Source: Eisenbergiella porci
GTDB taxonomy: Bacteria; Bacillota; Clostridia; Lachnospirales; Lachnospiraceae
DNA: 64,000 nt
Reading direction: 5' to 3'
Assembly: GCF_009696275.1 (NCBI RefSeq)
Contig: NZ_VUMI01000025.1
Span: forward strand, 22,065-86,064
Part shown: positions 44,257 through 52,959 of the stretch, in pieces
How positions within the stretch are numbered: the first letter of the stretch is position 1
Layout of the letters: each line of letters begins with the position of its first letter
The notes under the pieces: model-generated
Database searches by the model: none
What the model saw: the letters and a program-made list of their open reading frames with translations, nothing else
Told to the model about the DNA's origin: nothing
Translations under genes and position numbers: made by a program

Positions 44257-45846
44257 TTACTGTCCTGCCTGCTGTTGCTGCTGTGCCAGCTGTTCATTGT
44301 ACTGCTGGATCAGCGCCGCCTGTTCTTCAGGCGACTTTCCTGCCAAAATGGCCGCGAGCGCAGGATCCACACCGGGATTACCCGCCGGGGCACTACTCTG
44401 ACCGTTCTTCAAAGCCGCCGCCACGCTCTTCACCTGGTCGATGCTTCCGGTGGCAATCGCCGCCTGCATTTCATTATAAGCGTTTGTGTCGTTCGTGGCA
44501 ACACCTACCGTTGCCGTACGGGGAACCATCTTGTAGCTGCTGCTGTTGATCTGCTCTCTGCTGACCTCAACGCCGTTTTCCGTTACCACCTTCCACAGCC
44601 TTGCCTTGTAGCCCACATGCGCGGACTGTACATCCACGAAGCCTATGGGCTGGGAGGTAGTCTGTACGATGCTTTCAGAGGTTGGCTGGATGGTTTCCAG
44701 GACTTCGCTTTCATAGGTTACCACATGGCCCGGATCCCTTGTTTCCACGCCGTAAATGGTAAACGTAATATTTTTATTGCTTGTATAGCCTTCAATATAT
44801 ATGGGATAGCCCGTATTATTGGTAAACCGGAAATCCTTCCCTGCGGATTCGGCGATGGCCGCGTCCATGGAGGGCTTTACATATCCTACAATCATGGAGT
44901 GGTTGTGCCTTTCCTCCACCTGAAGCTCCGCCTTCAGAACCGCATTGTAAAGGGTCGTGGATACCTGGCAGATACCGCCTCCGATACTGTCCACCACCTG
45001 GCCATTCAGGTAGGAACCGGCCATATAATATCCGTTATCTGCAGTAAAGGGGCTGACCGTCTCATAGGTGGAGAAGGTTTCTCCGGGATAAATGGTCGTT
45101 CCGTTAATCAGGCTGCAGCCATTGGTCACGTTGGCGCTCCTGTCCTTTCCTGAGGAAGAAAAGCTCGTGGTATAGCTGCCGAGCACATCCTTAACCTTCG
45201 CCAGCTCTTCTTTGTTTCCCTGGGGAACCTCTTCGGTAACCGCCAGATCCACGGCGGCATCCCCGCCCTTCCACTGGGTGGTCAGATAGTCATATATCGC
45301 ATTCTCAGAAGCTGCGTTGTCAACTACAACGCCGGTCTGTCCGTCTTCAATCACAAAAGCGCCGTCCACTCTCTTCAGATGGGCGTTCACCGCCTCCACG
45401 TTAAAGGCGTCGCATTTATTTTCCACAACCGATGCAATCGCTTCCCGGTCAAAGGAAAAAGCGATATCATAAACCTTATTCTGATGCTCCAGATCCTTCA
45501 GAGCCTTATAGCGTACCACCACGTTGCCGGATTTTCCAAGGTTCACCGCTTCCTCAACAAGCTCAGGGTTCGCCCAGCCAAGTCCAAGCTCGGAGGCGGT
45601 TACATTCACCGTATTGCCTTCCACTACGTTCAGGGTAATGGTGCTGGCGGCCAGTGAATCCACATAGGACTGTATGGCGGCTTTCGCCTCTTCCCTGGTC
45701 ATTCCGGAAAGTGAAATATCTCCGGCGTACACGCCTTCCAGTATCGTATCATCCGGCTTTGCCTGCGCCCGAGAGTGAAGTCCCGCGGAAAGCGCTGCGG
45801 CTCCTATGGCCAGTACAAAGACAAGTGTCCAAATCCATTTCTTCAT
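44257..45846 (-). CDS. VanW-family protein with YoaR-like domains
   Basis: 529 residues. A signal peptide/anchor (WIWTLVFVLAIGAAALSAG) is followed by two repeats of a putative peptidoglycan-binding fold (about 40-230), then the VanW core (PGETFSTYETVSPFTADNGY, GGGICQVSTTLYNAVLKAELQVEERHNHS). The C-terminal tail is Gln-rich (EQLAQQQQQAGQ). VanW was named from vancomycin-resistance clusters, but its biochemical role is not known; an envelope function is likely. A 34-residue membrane peptide gene precedes it by 15 bases. Confidence 0.9.
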   Translation of the reverse strand: MKKWIWTLVFVLAIGAAALSAGLHSRAQAKPDDTILEGVYAGDISLSGMTREEAKAAIQSYVDSLAASTITLNVVEGNTVNVTASELGLGWANPELVEEAVNLGKSGNVVVRYKALKDLEHQNKVYDIAFSFDREAIASVVENKCDAFNVEAVNAHLKRVDGAFVIEDGQTGVVVDNAASENAIYDYLTTQWKGGDAAVDLAVTEEVPQGNKEELAKVKDVLGSYTTSFSSSGKDRSANVTNGCSLINGTTIYPGETFSTYETVSPFTADNGYYMAGSYLNGQVVDSIGGGICQVSTTLYNAVLKAELQVEERHNHSMIVGYVKPSMDAAIAESAGKDFRFTNNTGYPIYIEGYTSNKNITFTIYGVETRDPGHVVTYESEVLETIQPTSESIVQTTSQPIGFVDVQSAHVGYKARLWKVVTENGVEVSREQINSSSYKMVPRTATVGVATNDTNAYNEMQAAIATGSIDQVKSVAAALKNGQSSAPAGNPGVDPALAAILAGKSPEEQAALIQQYNEQLAQQQQQAGQ

Positions 45847-45861
45847 AAGCTGCTCCTATCC

Positions 45862-45966
45862 TTACAGAAAATACAGCAGTGTCGGTACGACCATTGCCAG
45901 CACCAGTATGATGATGATGACTGAGGAAACAACTCTTCTCGTTTTTTTATTATTGAAATTAAACAT
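45862..45966 (-). CDS. 34-residue single-pass membrane peptide
   Basis: A small open frame with a perfect GGAGG nine bases before its ATG: MFNFNNKKTRRVVSSV, then a hydrophobic helix (IIIILVLAMVVPTLLYF). The basic stretch before the helix gives N-in topology. It ends 15 bases before VanW and probably starts that operon. No function is recognised. The strong ribosome binding site and charge pattern make it a likely real gene. Confidence 0.72.
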   Translation of the reverse strand: MFNFNNKKTRRVVSSVIIIILVLAMVVPTLLYFL

Positions 45967-46074
45967 TTTCTTATGCCTCCCGACATTTCCATGCTTATCC
46001 TACTTGTTCAGATGCTTATTATATATGAAAGCTTCCTGTTTTGCAAGCAAAGATAAGCCGAAAATCAACATCAA

Positions 46075-46212
46075 AGTAACAGTTTACCCTTCGGGCGAAC
46101 TGTTACTGCATCCACCCATAAAAGTCGCCTTCGGCGAGGGGCGAATGCCTGCTGCCACCACGTTTTCTCACGGTTTGCGCAGTGAATGCGCAAACCTGCC
46201 TGAACTGTTACG
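46075..46212. repeat. Intergenic multi-hairpin repeat (GTAACAGTT family)
   Basis: AGTAACAGTT/AACTGTTACT enclose ACCCTTCGGGCG (46075-46108). Next come CGCC/GGCG and GGTTTGCGCA/TGCGCAAACC hairpins (46172-46196), and the block ends with CTGAACTGTTACG. The ends are again complementary to GTAACAGTT. It has a REP/BIME-like appearance and shares CGTAACAGTTCAG with 4195-4207. Confidence 0.6.
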
Positions 46213-46214
46213 CG

Positions 46215-46946
46215 TCAAAACTTCTCTTTCTCCGGGATTTTTCCGTATTGGGCCAGAATTTTGTCTATGGTGCGGCTGGCTTCGTTTTTCGTCATTTTTT
46301 CAATATCGGCGTCCAGTTCCAGTTTATGAGCCGCAGTCAGTTTATATAACCGTTCCTTCTGCGCGCTGCTGGCGGGGCCTTCCTTTTTCACCCGGTAAAT
46401 AAGCGGCTGGGGCGCGAAATCCTTTTCATTCCCTTCCAGGAAAAGCCCGCACAGTACCTCATACAGCCGCTGCGTCGCCAGGGCATCCCCCAGCGCCCTG
46501 TGGGCCGTATGGCTGATTCCAAAATGCCTGCATAAAAATCCCAGGTTTTTGCTTTCCAGCTCCGGCAGGAATTTCCTCGCCAGCTTCAGCGTATCCACGC
46601 CTGTGCGTTCAAATGTCAGTCCCTGGTTCACCGCCGCTTTTTTCATAAAGGAATAGTCAAAAAGGACACTGTGCCCCAGAAGCGGAAGCTCCCCGGCAAA
46701 GACCAGGAACTCAGGAAGCGCCTCCTCAATATACGGGACCGATTCCAGATCCCGATCCGTAATCCCCGTAATTTCAGACGCATGCCCGGACAGCTTACGC
46801 CCCGGATTGACAAACGTCTGGAAATGCTCCGCAGCGACGCCGCCCAACACCTTAACCGCGCCTATTTCAATAATTTTATCCAGTCTGGGATACAGCCCTG
46901 AGGTCTCCAAATCCAGGCAGACATAGTCCTTCACCGGCCCGTTCAC
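46215..46946 (-). CDS. DnaQ-like 3'-5' exonuclease
   Basis: 243 residues. Exo I motif CLDLETSGLYP, Exo II-region GHSVLFDYSFM and Exo III HRALGDALAT give the DEDDh set of acidic residues plus His. About 70 extra C-terminal residues are of unknown role. It may proofread for DNA polymerase III or act in repair or RNA trimming. It overlaps nth by four bases. Confidence 0.88.
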   Translation of the reverse strand: MNGPVKDYVCLDLETSGLYPRLDKIIEIGAVKVLGGVAAEHFQTFVNPGRKLSGHASEITGITDRDLESVPYIEEALPEFLVFAGELPLLGHSVLFDYSFMKKAAVNQGLTFERTGVDTLKLARKFLPELESKNLGFLCRHFGISHTAHRALGDALATQRLYEVLCGLFLEGNEKDFAPQPLIYRVKKEGPASSAQKERLYKLTAAHKLELDADIEKMTKNEASRTIDKILAQYGKIPEKEKF

Positions 46947-47620
46947 CTTGCACCTTCCGTCTTTTTGTTTGTTGTTTTCTTACCGCTGTTCTTCTTATAG
47001 TATGGACAGAACTCCGTTAAAAAACACGCGTCACATTTTGCGGTGGGCGCTTTGCAGATTTCCCGTCCCAGCGCGATAATCTGCAGGTTGTAAAGTATCC
47101 AGTGGTCTTTGGGCAAAACCTTCATCAGGTCATATTCCACCTTGACCGGATCCTCCTCCTTCGTCAGGCCCAGCCGGTTGGAAATTCTTTTTACATGAGT
47201 GTCCACCACAATGCTCGGCTCATTGTAAATATTCCCGCGGATTACGTTGGCGGTTTTCCGCCCCACACCCGCCAGAGAGGTGAGATCCTCGATGGATTCC
47301 GGCACTTCCCCGCCGAATTTTTCAACCAGGTCCTGACAGCAGGCGATAATATTTTTTGCTTTATTATGGTAAAAACCGGTGGATCGGATATCCTGCTCCA
47401 GCTCCTTCAAATCTGCCCGGGCAAAGTACTCCACGCCCGGATATTTCCGGAACAGGTCTTTAGTCACCACGTTAACCCTGGCGTCCGTGCACTGGGCGCT
47501 GAGAATTGTGGCTATCAGTAGCTGCCATGCATTTTCATGATCCAGATAGCAGATGATATCTGTGCCATAGCGCTCGTCCAGAAGCTTCAGTATATTTTCT
47601 ATTCTTTCTTTTTGTCTCAA
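46943..47620 (-). CDS. nth: Endonuclease III
   Basis: 225 residues. Helix-hairpin-helix LTSLAGVGRKTANVI with the catalytic Lys, followed by the catalytic Asp in VVDTHVKRI, and a [4Fe-4S] motif C-x6-C-x2-C-x5-C near the end (CKAPTAKCDACFLTEFC). It removes oxidised pyrimidines and nicks abasic DNA. The tail is basic (KKNSGKKTTNKKTEGAR). It forms an operon with the exonuclease and the radical SAM gene. Confidence 0.96.
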   Translation of the reverse strand: MRQKERIENILKLLDERYGTDIICYLDHENAWQLLIATILSAQCTDARVNVVTKDLFRKYPGVEYFARADLKELEQDIRSTGFYHNKAKNIIACCQDLVEKFGGEVPESIEDLTSLAGVGRKTANVIRGNIYNEPSIVVDTHVKRISNRLGLTKEEDPVKVEYDLMKVLPKDHWILYNLQIIALGREICKAPTAKCDACFLTEFCPYYKKNSGKKTTNKKTEGAR

Positions 47621-47633
47621 TTTCCATTCTCCT

Positions 47634-49529
47634 TTAAAGCGGAAGCAGAGTGGTACGGGCTTCCTGGTTCAGAGGGTTTCTCTTTCTGTAATCAAACAGC
47701 AGGAAATAAATTTTTTCTTCCGGGAATGTTTCCACCATCCCGGGGACAGGGCTTTCCCATACGGGCAGGCGGAAGCATTCGATGTGGGTCATTCTTGCCA
47801 TTTGCCGTGAATTAAAGCCATCGTCCACATAATCCTGCAGGAAAAGAGGTTCTTTTTCCTCTTTGCGGTAAAATCCGTTTATTTTTTCCTTGATTTCGGG
47901 AATCTCCTGTAAATTCAGGGCAAAATCCGGGCGGCTCTTCAGATTTTCCCTCAGATACATGTCCAGCGTCAGGAGCTGCCTGTAAAGGCTCTCCCTCTCC
48001 GGGTCCACAGAAAGGGCAAAGTCCATAAGAACCTGGTAGCGGTAGCTTCTTGCGGGGTTGTTAATAAAGTATCCCTTCTTTTTATAATAGGCCGCCAGCT
48101 CTTCATAAAGACGGAAGGGATTTGGAAAAACAGCTTCCAGAACCGGCAGTGTATGGGTGAATTGGGCGCTGTTGTAGTACAGCTCAACCATTTCTTCGAT
48201 TTTTTTAAGGGAAAGGACATCCCCATAGGGGAGCCAGCGGGTAAAAAGGACTTCATAGGGAGGCTTATCCGTATAATGTATCCCATATTCTGAAGCCTTC
48301 TCATGCATATAAGAACCCTTCAGGACCTTCAGGAAGCCCAGCTGCAGCTGTTCCGGGCGGCAGGCGTAAACATCATTGAAGGAACGGCGGAAGCTTTCCA
48401 GATCCTCGCAGGGAAGGCCGGCAATTAAATCCAGATGGATATGGATATTCTGTCCCTCCTGGATGGAGGCCACTATTTTTTTCAGCTTCTCCCAGTCCAT
48501 GGCGCGCCGTATTTCCCGGATGGTCTGCGGATTGGTGGACTGCACGCCGATTTCCAGCTGCACCAGTCCCGGGCGCAGGGAACGCAGAAGCCGAAGCTCT
48601 TCTTCGTTCAGGATATCCGCGGATATTTCAAAATGAAAATTGGTGACTCCGTTGTCATGTTCGCTGATGTAACGCCAAATCGCCTGGGCATGGGTATGGT
48701 TACAGTTGAAGGTACGGTCTACGAACTTGACCTGAGGGACCTTTTTATCCAGAAAAAACTGAAGCTCTTTTTCCACCAGCTCCAGGCTGCGCAGGCGGAC
48801 CGTTTTATCTATGGAAGAAAGACAGTAGCTGCAACGGTAAGGGCAGCCGCGGCTGGATTCGTAGTAAATGATACGGTTGTGGAAATCACCAATGTCCTCT
48901 TCGTTGTAGAAAAAAGGGATGTCACTGATATCCGTGAGGCTGCGGGGAGCGGTGCGGCAGACGGAAAGGGCGCCTGCTGCAGCGCAGGTTCCCGGGATTT
49001 TGCATGCAGCGGCGTAGGCCTCCGGAGTTTCGCCCGGCTTTTCCGGGGCTCTTCGGAAAACAATGCCTGGGATTTTCTGCAGTGTATCCTCTTCATCTGT
49101 ATCCGGCTGCCTCGCTCCGGAGGAAAGCTTATCTTTATAAAATACAAGCAGATCGTGGAAGGTCACCTCTCCCTCACCCACCATAACCCCGGTGAGAAAA
49201 GGCATTTTCCCCAGGATTTCTTCCGGATTGTAGGATACTTCCGGTCCGCCCAGCCAAATCGGCACATCAGGCAGGATCTTGGCAAGTTCCCGGGTGATAT
49301 CCTGAATCATTTCCCAGTTCCAGATATAGCAGGAAAACGCGATGCAGTCCGGCTTTCTGCCATAAATGTCCGCCAGTATCTCCTGGAAGGGCTGGTTGAT
49401 GGTGTATTCGGCCAGCTCCATATGCTCCTCAAGCGCCGGCTCCTTCCGGATGCTGTAGGCGCGCAGGCTGTAAATGGCCGGGTTGGAATGGATATATTTT
49501 GCATTCACTGCTGTGAGTAAAAATTTCAT
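47634..49529 (-). CDS. B12-binding-domain radical SAM protein (DUF4080 type)
   Basis: 631 residues. An N-terminal cobalamin-binding-like domain (LLTAVNAKYIHSNPAIYSLR, family opening) precedes a radical SAM core with the cluster motif C-x3-C-x2-C in SSRGCPYRCSYCLSS. The last third is a DUF4080-like region. Related proteins are widespread in clostridia; the substrate is not known to me. The start overlaps the stop of an orphan frame (ATGA at 49526-49529) and lacks a strong site of its own. Confidence 0.87.
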   Translation of the reverse strand: MKFLLTAVNAKYIHSNPAIYSLRAYSIRKEPALEEHMELAEYTINQPFQEILADIYGRKPDCIAFSCYIWNWEMIQDITRELAKILPDVPIWLGGPEVSYNPEEILGKMPFLTGVMVGEGEVTFHDLLVFYKDKLSSGARQPDTDEEDTLQKIPGIVFRRAPEKPGETPEAYAAACKIPGTCAAAGALSVCRTAPRSLTDISDIPFFYNEEDIGDFHNRIIYYESSRGCPYRCSYCLSSIDKTVRLRSLELVEKELQFFLDKKVPQVKFVDRTFNCNHTHAQAIWRYISEHDNGVTNFHFEISADILNEEELRLLRSLRPGLVQLEIGVQSTNPQTIREIRRAMDWEKLKKIVASIQEGQNIHIHLDLIAGLPCEDLESFRRSFNDVYACRPEQLQLGFLKVLKGSYMHEKASEYGIHYTDKPPYEVLFTRWLPYGDVLSLKKIEEMVELYYNSAQFTHTLPVLEAVFPNPFRLYEELAAYYKKKGYFINNPARSYRYQVLMDFALSVDPERESLYRQLLTLDMYLRENLKSRPDFALNLQEIPEIKEKINGFYRKEEKEPLFLQDYVDDGFNSRQMARMTHIECFRLPVWESPVPGMVETFPEEKIYFLLFDYRKRNPLNQEARTTLLPL

Positions 49530-49765
49530 AGATTATTCGTCTTTCTTCTGACAGGCTTTCTGCCGGATTGGTGATCCTTAAGGTGAGCCTCAACATAATC
49601 TTTGCCGCATAAAGGCTTCTGTGGACCGATACCCTGCTTTACACAGGATACCGCGAAAACGGTGTTGCGGCAAGAATGAAACTGCTTCCAGGAGGCATTC
49701 CGACAGAACGCGTTATCCCGAAAGATACAGGGCTGCTCCGGGGGATCCGGCTGCTTAACAGTGCC
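49526..49765 (-). pseudogene. Orphan cysteine-rich frame without a start codon
   Basis: 79 codons stay open between the stop of the P-loop gene and the radical SAM start. The text includes CIFRDNAFCRNASWKQFHSC, then CVKQGIGPQKPLCGKDYVEA: five or six cysteines, zinc-site-like. No ATG, GTG or TTG lies in the frame. Its TGA overlaps the next ATG as ATGA, typical of coupled genes. It may be the 3' end of a lost gene. I recognise no family. Confidence 0.4.
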
Positions 49766-50287
49766 TTACGGCTGCGGCCTCCAGGTAATTTCATATGTTT
49801 TATCAATTAGAACATATTCCAGGCCGTATGCCCTGCACAGCTCCAGGTTTTCCCTGTTCTTGTCAACCAATGGCTCCAGCTCCAGATATTCATCCTCCAT
49901 GCGGTCTTCAATATCGCTTCCATGGGCCCTGATGTCAGCGAAATGGGCGCGGATATAGTTTTCGCTGAAAACAAGGCAGACATAGCGGATCTCCTGCAGA
50001 TATTCCGGTCCGAAATCCTTTTTAAAATCAAAGGGGATATAGCAGCCTTCAACTATCAGGTTCTGTTTGTTCTCAATCGCAGTTTTGATCATCTCCCGCA
50101 CAACAGGCCACAGATAATCCGTCAGCCGCCTGCCATCGCTTTCCGGCGTCAGGGATGTGCGGCCGCTGCGGATCAGGCCCATTTTCAGGTGGTCGATGGA
50201 CAGATAAGGATAGGAATAGGCTTCCAGAAGTTTCTGGGCAAAAAGGGTCTTTCCGGCATGGGTGCTCCCGGCAATCAATATAATCAT
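49766..50287 (-). CDS. P-loop kinase-like protein (AAA/zeta-toxin-like)
   Basis: 173 residues from the ATG at 50287 (GGAGGAG four bases upstream; the longer frame to 50368 has no site). Walker A is GSTHAGKTLFAQKL, then LSIDHLKMGLIRSG and NLIVEGCYIP, which match small adenylate-kinase-like proteins. It probably phosphorylates a small molecule. The stop TAA is followed in the same frame by the orphan cysteine-rich tail. It lies downstream of a GNAT gene. Confidence 0.75.
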   Translation of the reverse strand: MIILIAGSTHAGKTLFAQKLLEAYSYPYLSIDHLKMGLIRSGRTSLTPESDGRRLTDYLWPVVREMIKTAIENKQNLIVEGCYIPFDFKKDFGPEYLQEIRYVCLVFSENYIRAHFADIRAHGSDIEDRMEDEYLELEPLVDKNRENLELCRAYGLEYVLIDKTYEITWRPQP

Positions 50288-50433
50288 AAAACTCCTCCGT
50301 ATATGGAACCGATTTTCATCGTCGTCCCGGCTTTTCTTTAGGATACAGCGAAAGCCGGCGGGTGGCAAGGGGTTCCGGGGCGGCAGTAAAAAGAACTGCG
50401 GCCGTTTTTTGACTTGATGCGATAAAAAAGGGC

Positions 50434-51087
50434 TTATACATCCTTCTCAATATAATGGACCGGGTAACGGTTCCAGTACTCCATGTATACCCGATCCTTC
50501 CTGCCGTCAAGATTCAGCTGGTACATTCGGAAGGTGACCAGTATATTCTTGAGCTGCCACGGTTCCTCGTAAGAATAGCGGTAGGTCATGCCCATGCGTT
50601 TCATCACGTTTCCGCTTGCCGGGTTCTTTACATCATGTGTCGCCGTTATGTATGGAATTCCGGCTTTTCTGATTTCCTCCAGCACCGCGAGGGCAGCTTC
50701 TGTCATAATGCCCTTATGCTGGCAGTCCCTTCTCAGAGCATAGCCGAAATCATGGCTTTCCCCCGCGTCCACGTTGATATAGCCAATGGGGATATTATCT
50801 GTCTTAAGACATATGGCATAATGAAAGCCGTCAGGTTCCTCACTGCGGCTCAGATAACGTTCTTCAAGGAACTGCTCCGCTTCCTCTCTTGTCTGCAGGG
50901 GGAACCAGGGGAGGAAGGTGTTTATCTCCCGGTCGGACATGAGCGCAAAAAACGCATCGGTGTCTTCAGGGGTGAAGGGGCGGATTACAGAATGCTGTTT
51001 GGCTCTTAGTATAAAGTCAAGAATTCTGCATTGTCTGCCTTTCGGCCCATATGATTTTGATTCCCATGTCATTTCAATCGTATACAT
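50434..51087 (-). CDS. GNAT-family N-acetyltransferase
   Basis: 217 residues. RPFTPEDTDAFFALMSD, FHYAICLKTDNIPIGYINVD, FGYALRRDCQHKGIMTEAALAVL (acetyl-CoA loop in RxxCxHKGI) and NVMKRMGM are the usual blocks. The first 25 residues before the fold are poorly supported and the ribosome binding site is weak, so the start may be later. The substrate is unknown. Confidence 0.8.
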   Translation of the reverse strand: MYTIEMTWESKSYGPKGRQCRILDFILRAKQHSVIRPFTPEDTDAFFALMSDREINTFLPWFPLQTREEAEQFLEERYLSRSEEPDGFHYAICLKTDNIPIGYINVDAGESHDFGYALRRDCQHKGIMTEAALAVLEEIRKAGIPYITATHDVKNPASGNVMKRMGMTYRYSYEEPWQLKNILVTFRMYQLNLDGRKDRVYMEYWNRYPVHYIEKDV

Positions 51088-51121
51088 TGCAGCACTGGCT
51101 TACATAGATAATCATCAGGAC

Positions 51122-51159
51122 AAAAAATAGCTATCCTCTACGGCCAATAGAGGATAGCT
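51122..51159 (-). terminator. Terminator of the galKT transcript
   Basis: AGCTATCCTCTA/TAGAGGATAGCT with a 7-nt loop; on the minus strand ATTTTTTG follows. It lies about 125 bases after the galT stop; the region between is AT-rich without a gene. Confidence 0.82.
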
Positions 51160-51284
51160 TGTAACTAAAAATTATACAGTTATCCGAAGCGCAATCATCG
51201 GACCCGAAATATCCTTTGATTACTTCTAAATAAATTATACACTGGGGACTTGAATCTTTCAAGTCACTTTTTATTTTCGCCGCC

Positions 51285-52811
51285 TTACTGATTCAAAACC
51301 GCCGTAAACCTGTCAAATGCCGCCTGGCCTTCCGCCGTTCTTTTATAAACGCCGGCATCCTCCAGAACTTCCATGAATACCTGGCCGATTTCTGTCTGTA
51401 TGATTTCATGGATGTTGTCTGCCGTCACATTCTCATATCTGGGAAGGAATTCCTCCACCCAGTCCGCATGCTTGCCAAGAACCTCATCGCCGCGGATATC
51501 CGCGCCTTCCAGTATTGCTTTTTCCAGAGCGGCCATTTCACCGTCCAGACGGGAAGGAAGCACCGCAAGACCCATAACCTCAATCAGGCCGATGTTTTCC
51601 TTTTTGATATGGTGCAGCTTTGCATGAGGATGGTAAACGCCCATGGGATGTTCTTCTGTGGTAATGTTGTTGCGCAGCACCAGATCCAGTTCGTAGCTGT
51701 CACCGCGTTTTCTTGCGATGGGGGTAATGGTATTGTGAGGCTCCCCATCTGTTTCAGCATAGATAAATGCCTCTTCGTCTGTGTAGCTGCGCCATTTATC
51801 AAGAATCACGTCGGCAAGGGCAATAAGCCTATCGCTGTCAGGACCGGAAATACGGATAACGGACATGGGCCAGTTCACAATTCCCGCTGTTACATCTTCA
51901 AAGCCTTTTACCGTAAAGGTTTTGTCCACGCCGGCTTTGGCCATGGGGAATTCATAGTGACCGCCCTGGAAGTGGTCGTGGCTTAAAATGGAGCCGCCTA
52001 CGATAGGAAGGTCCGCATTGGAACCAAGCATATAATGAGGGAACAGCTTCACAAAATCAAACAGCTTCACAAAGGTGTTGTGTTCGATTTTCATGGGAAT
52101 ATGCTGGGAATTGAAAACAATGCAGTGTTCATTATAGTAAACATAAGGGGAGTACTGGAAGCCCCACTGACCGCCGTTGATGGTGATGGGAATAATCCTG
52201 TGGTTCTGTCTTGCGGGATGGTTTACGCGTCCTGCATAGCCTTCATTTTCCACGCACAGCTGGCATTTGGGGTATCCGCTCTGTTTTGCGTTTTTGGCGG
52301 CTGCAATTGCCTTGGGATCCTTTTCCGGCTTGGACAGGTTGATGGTGATGTCCAGATCTCCGTACTTTGTATGGGCAATCCATTTCTGGTCACGGCATAC
52401 GCGGTAACGTCTGATATAGTCTGTATCCTGGCTGAATTTGTAAAAATACTCCGTGGCAGCTTCCGGGGACTGGGCATAGTAAGCATTGAATTTTCGAATA
52501 ATTTCACTGGGACGCGCCACAAGCACGCTCATGATTTTTGTATCGAACAGATCCCTGTATACAACGCTGTTGTTTTCAAGAAGTCCGTTCTGTGCCGCGT
52601 AGTCAAGCATATCCTTAAGAATGCTTTCCAGTTCGCCTGTCAGCTGTGCTTCTTCGCTTTTTTCGGCTGTAATCGGCGTATCCGCATCCTCAAGCTCCTC
52701 CAGGCCGAACAGCTCCAAAAGACGGTTAGCGGTGTAGATGGTATCCTCCGGCTCCACAAGTCCGGTCGCAAGACCATATCTTACTAATTCCCTGATACTT
52801 TTCTGAATCAT
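51285..52811 (-). CDS. galT: UDP-glucose-hexose-1-phosphate uridylyltransferase, class II
   Basis: 508 residues from the ATG at 52811 (MIQKSIRELVRYGL; GAGGGAG just before). This is the longer Firmicutes-type GalT: AFNAYYAQSPEAATEYFYKFSQDTDYIRR, CQLCVENEGYAGR and SHDHFQGGHYEFPM, where the HxHxxGG active site lies. It moves UMP between UDP-glucose and galactose 1-phosphate in the Leloir pathway. The frame extends upstream to 52922, but that part is a tandem repeat and not protein-like. It follows galK. Confidence 0.95.
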   Translation of the reverse strand: MIQKSIRELVRYGLATGLVEPEDTIYTANRLLELFGLEELEDADTPITAEKSEEAQLTGELESILKDMLDYAAQNGLLENNSVVYRDLFDTKIMSVLVARPSEIIRKFNAYYAQSPEAATEYFYKFSQDTDYIRRYRVCRDQKWIAHTKYGDLDITINLSKPEKDPKAIAAAKNAKQSGYPKCQLCVENEGYAGRVNHPARQNHRIIPITINGGQWGFQYSPYVYYNEHCIVFNSQHIPMKIEHNTFVKLFDFVKLFPHYMLGSNADLPIVGGSILSHDHFQGGHYEFPMAKAGVDKTFTVKGFEDVTAGIVNWPMSVIRISGPDSDRLIALADVILDKWRSYTDEEAFIYAETDGEPHNTITPIARKRGDSYELDLVLRNNITTEEHPMGVYHPHAKLHHIKKENIGLIEVMGLAVLPSRLDGEMAALEKAILEGADIRGDEVLGKHADWVEEFLPRYENVTADNIHEIIQTEIGQVFMEVLEDAGVYKRTAEGQAAFDRFTAVLNQ

Positions 52812-52854
52812 ATTCTCCCTCATTTCTGCGGTAATCCCGCGCAACCTGTATCTG

Positions 52855-52920
52855 TGTAACTCCATAAGCCTGCCGGCTCTGTGTATTCTATGTAACTCCA
52901 CCAGCCTGCCGGCTCTGTGC
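52855..52920. repeat. Two-copy 36-bp tandem repeat between galK and galT
   Basis: TGTAACTCCA plus AGCCTGCCGGCTCTGTG starts at 52855 and again at 52891, with three differences in the first 30 bases. Each copy holds the dyad AGCC-TGCC-GGCT. It could affect galT translation or mRNA stability. It is not a CRISPR array (two copies, no spacers). Confidence 0.8.
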
Positions 52921-52959
52921 ATAAAGAGGGGCGGCCTGGAACCCAGCCGCCCGTACTGA

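Noticed and set aside
49766..49768. Selenocysteine or stop-codon readthrough at the end of the kinase-like gene
   Set aside because: The stop is TAA, not TGA, and relatives of the kinase end near here; the following frame is more simply a relic.
52855..52920. CRISPR-like repeat
   Set aside because: Only two direct copies in tandem, no spacers and no cas genes.
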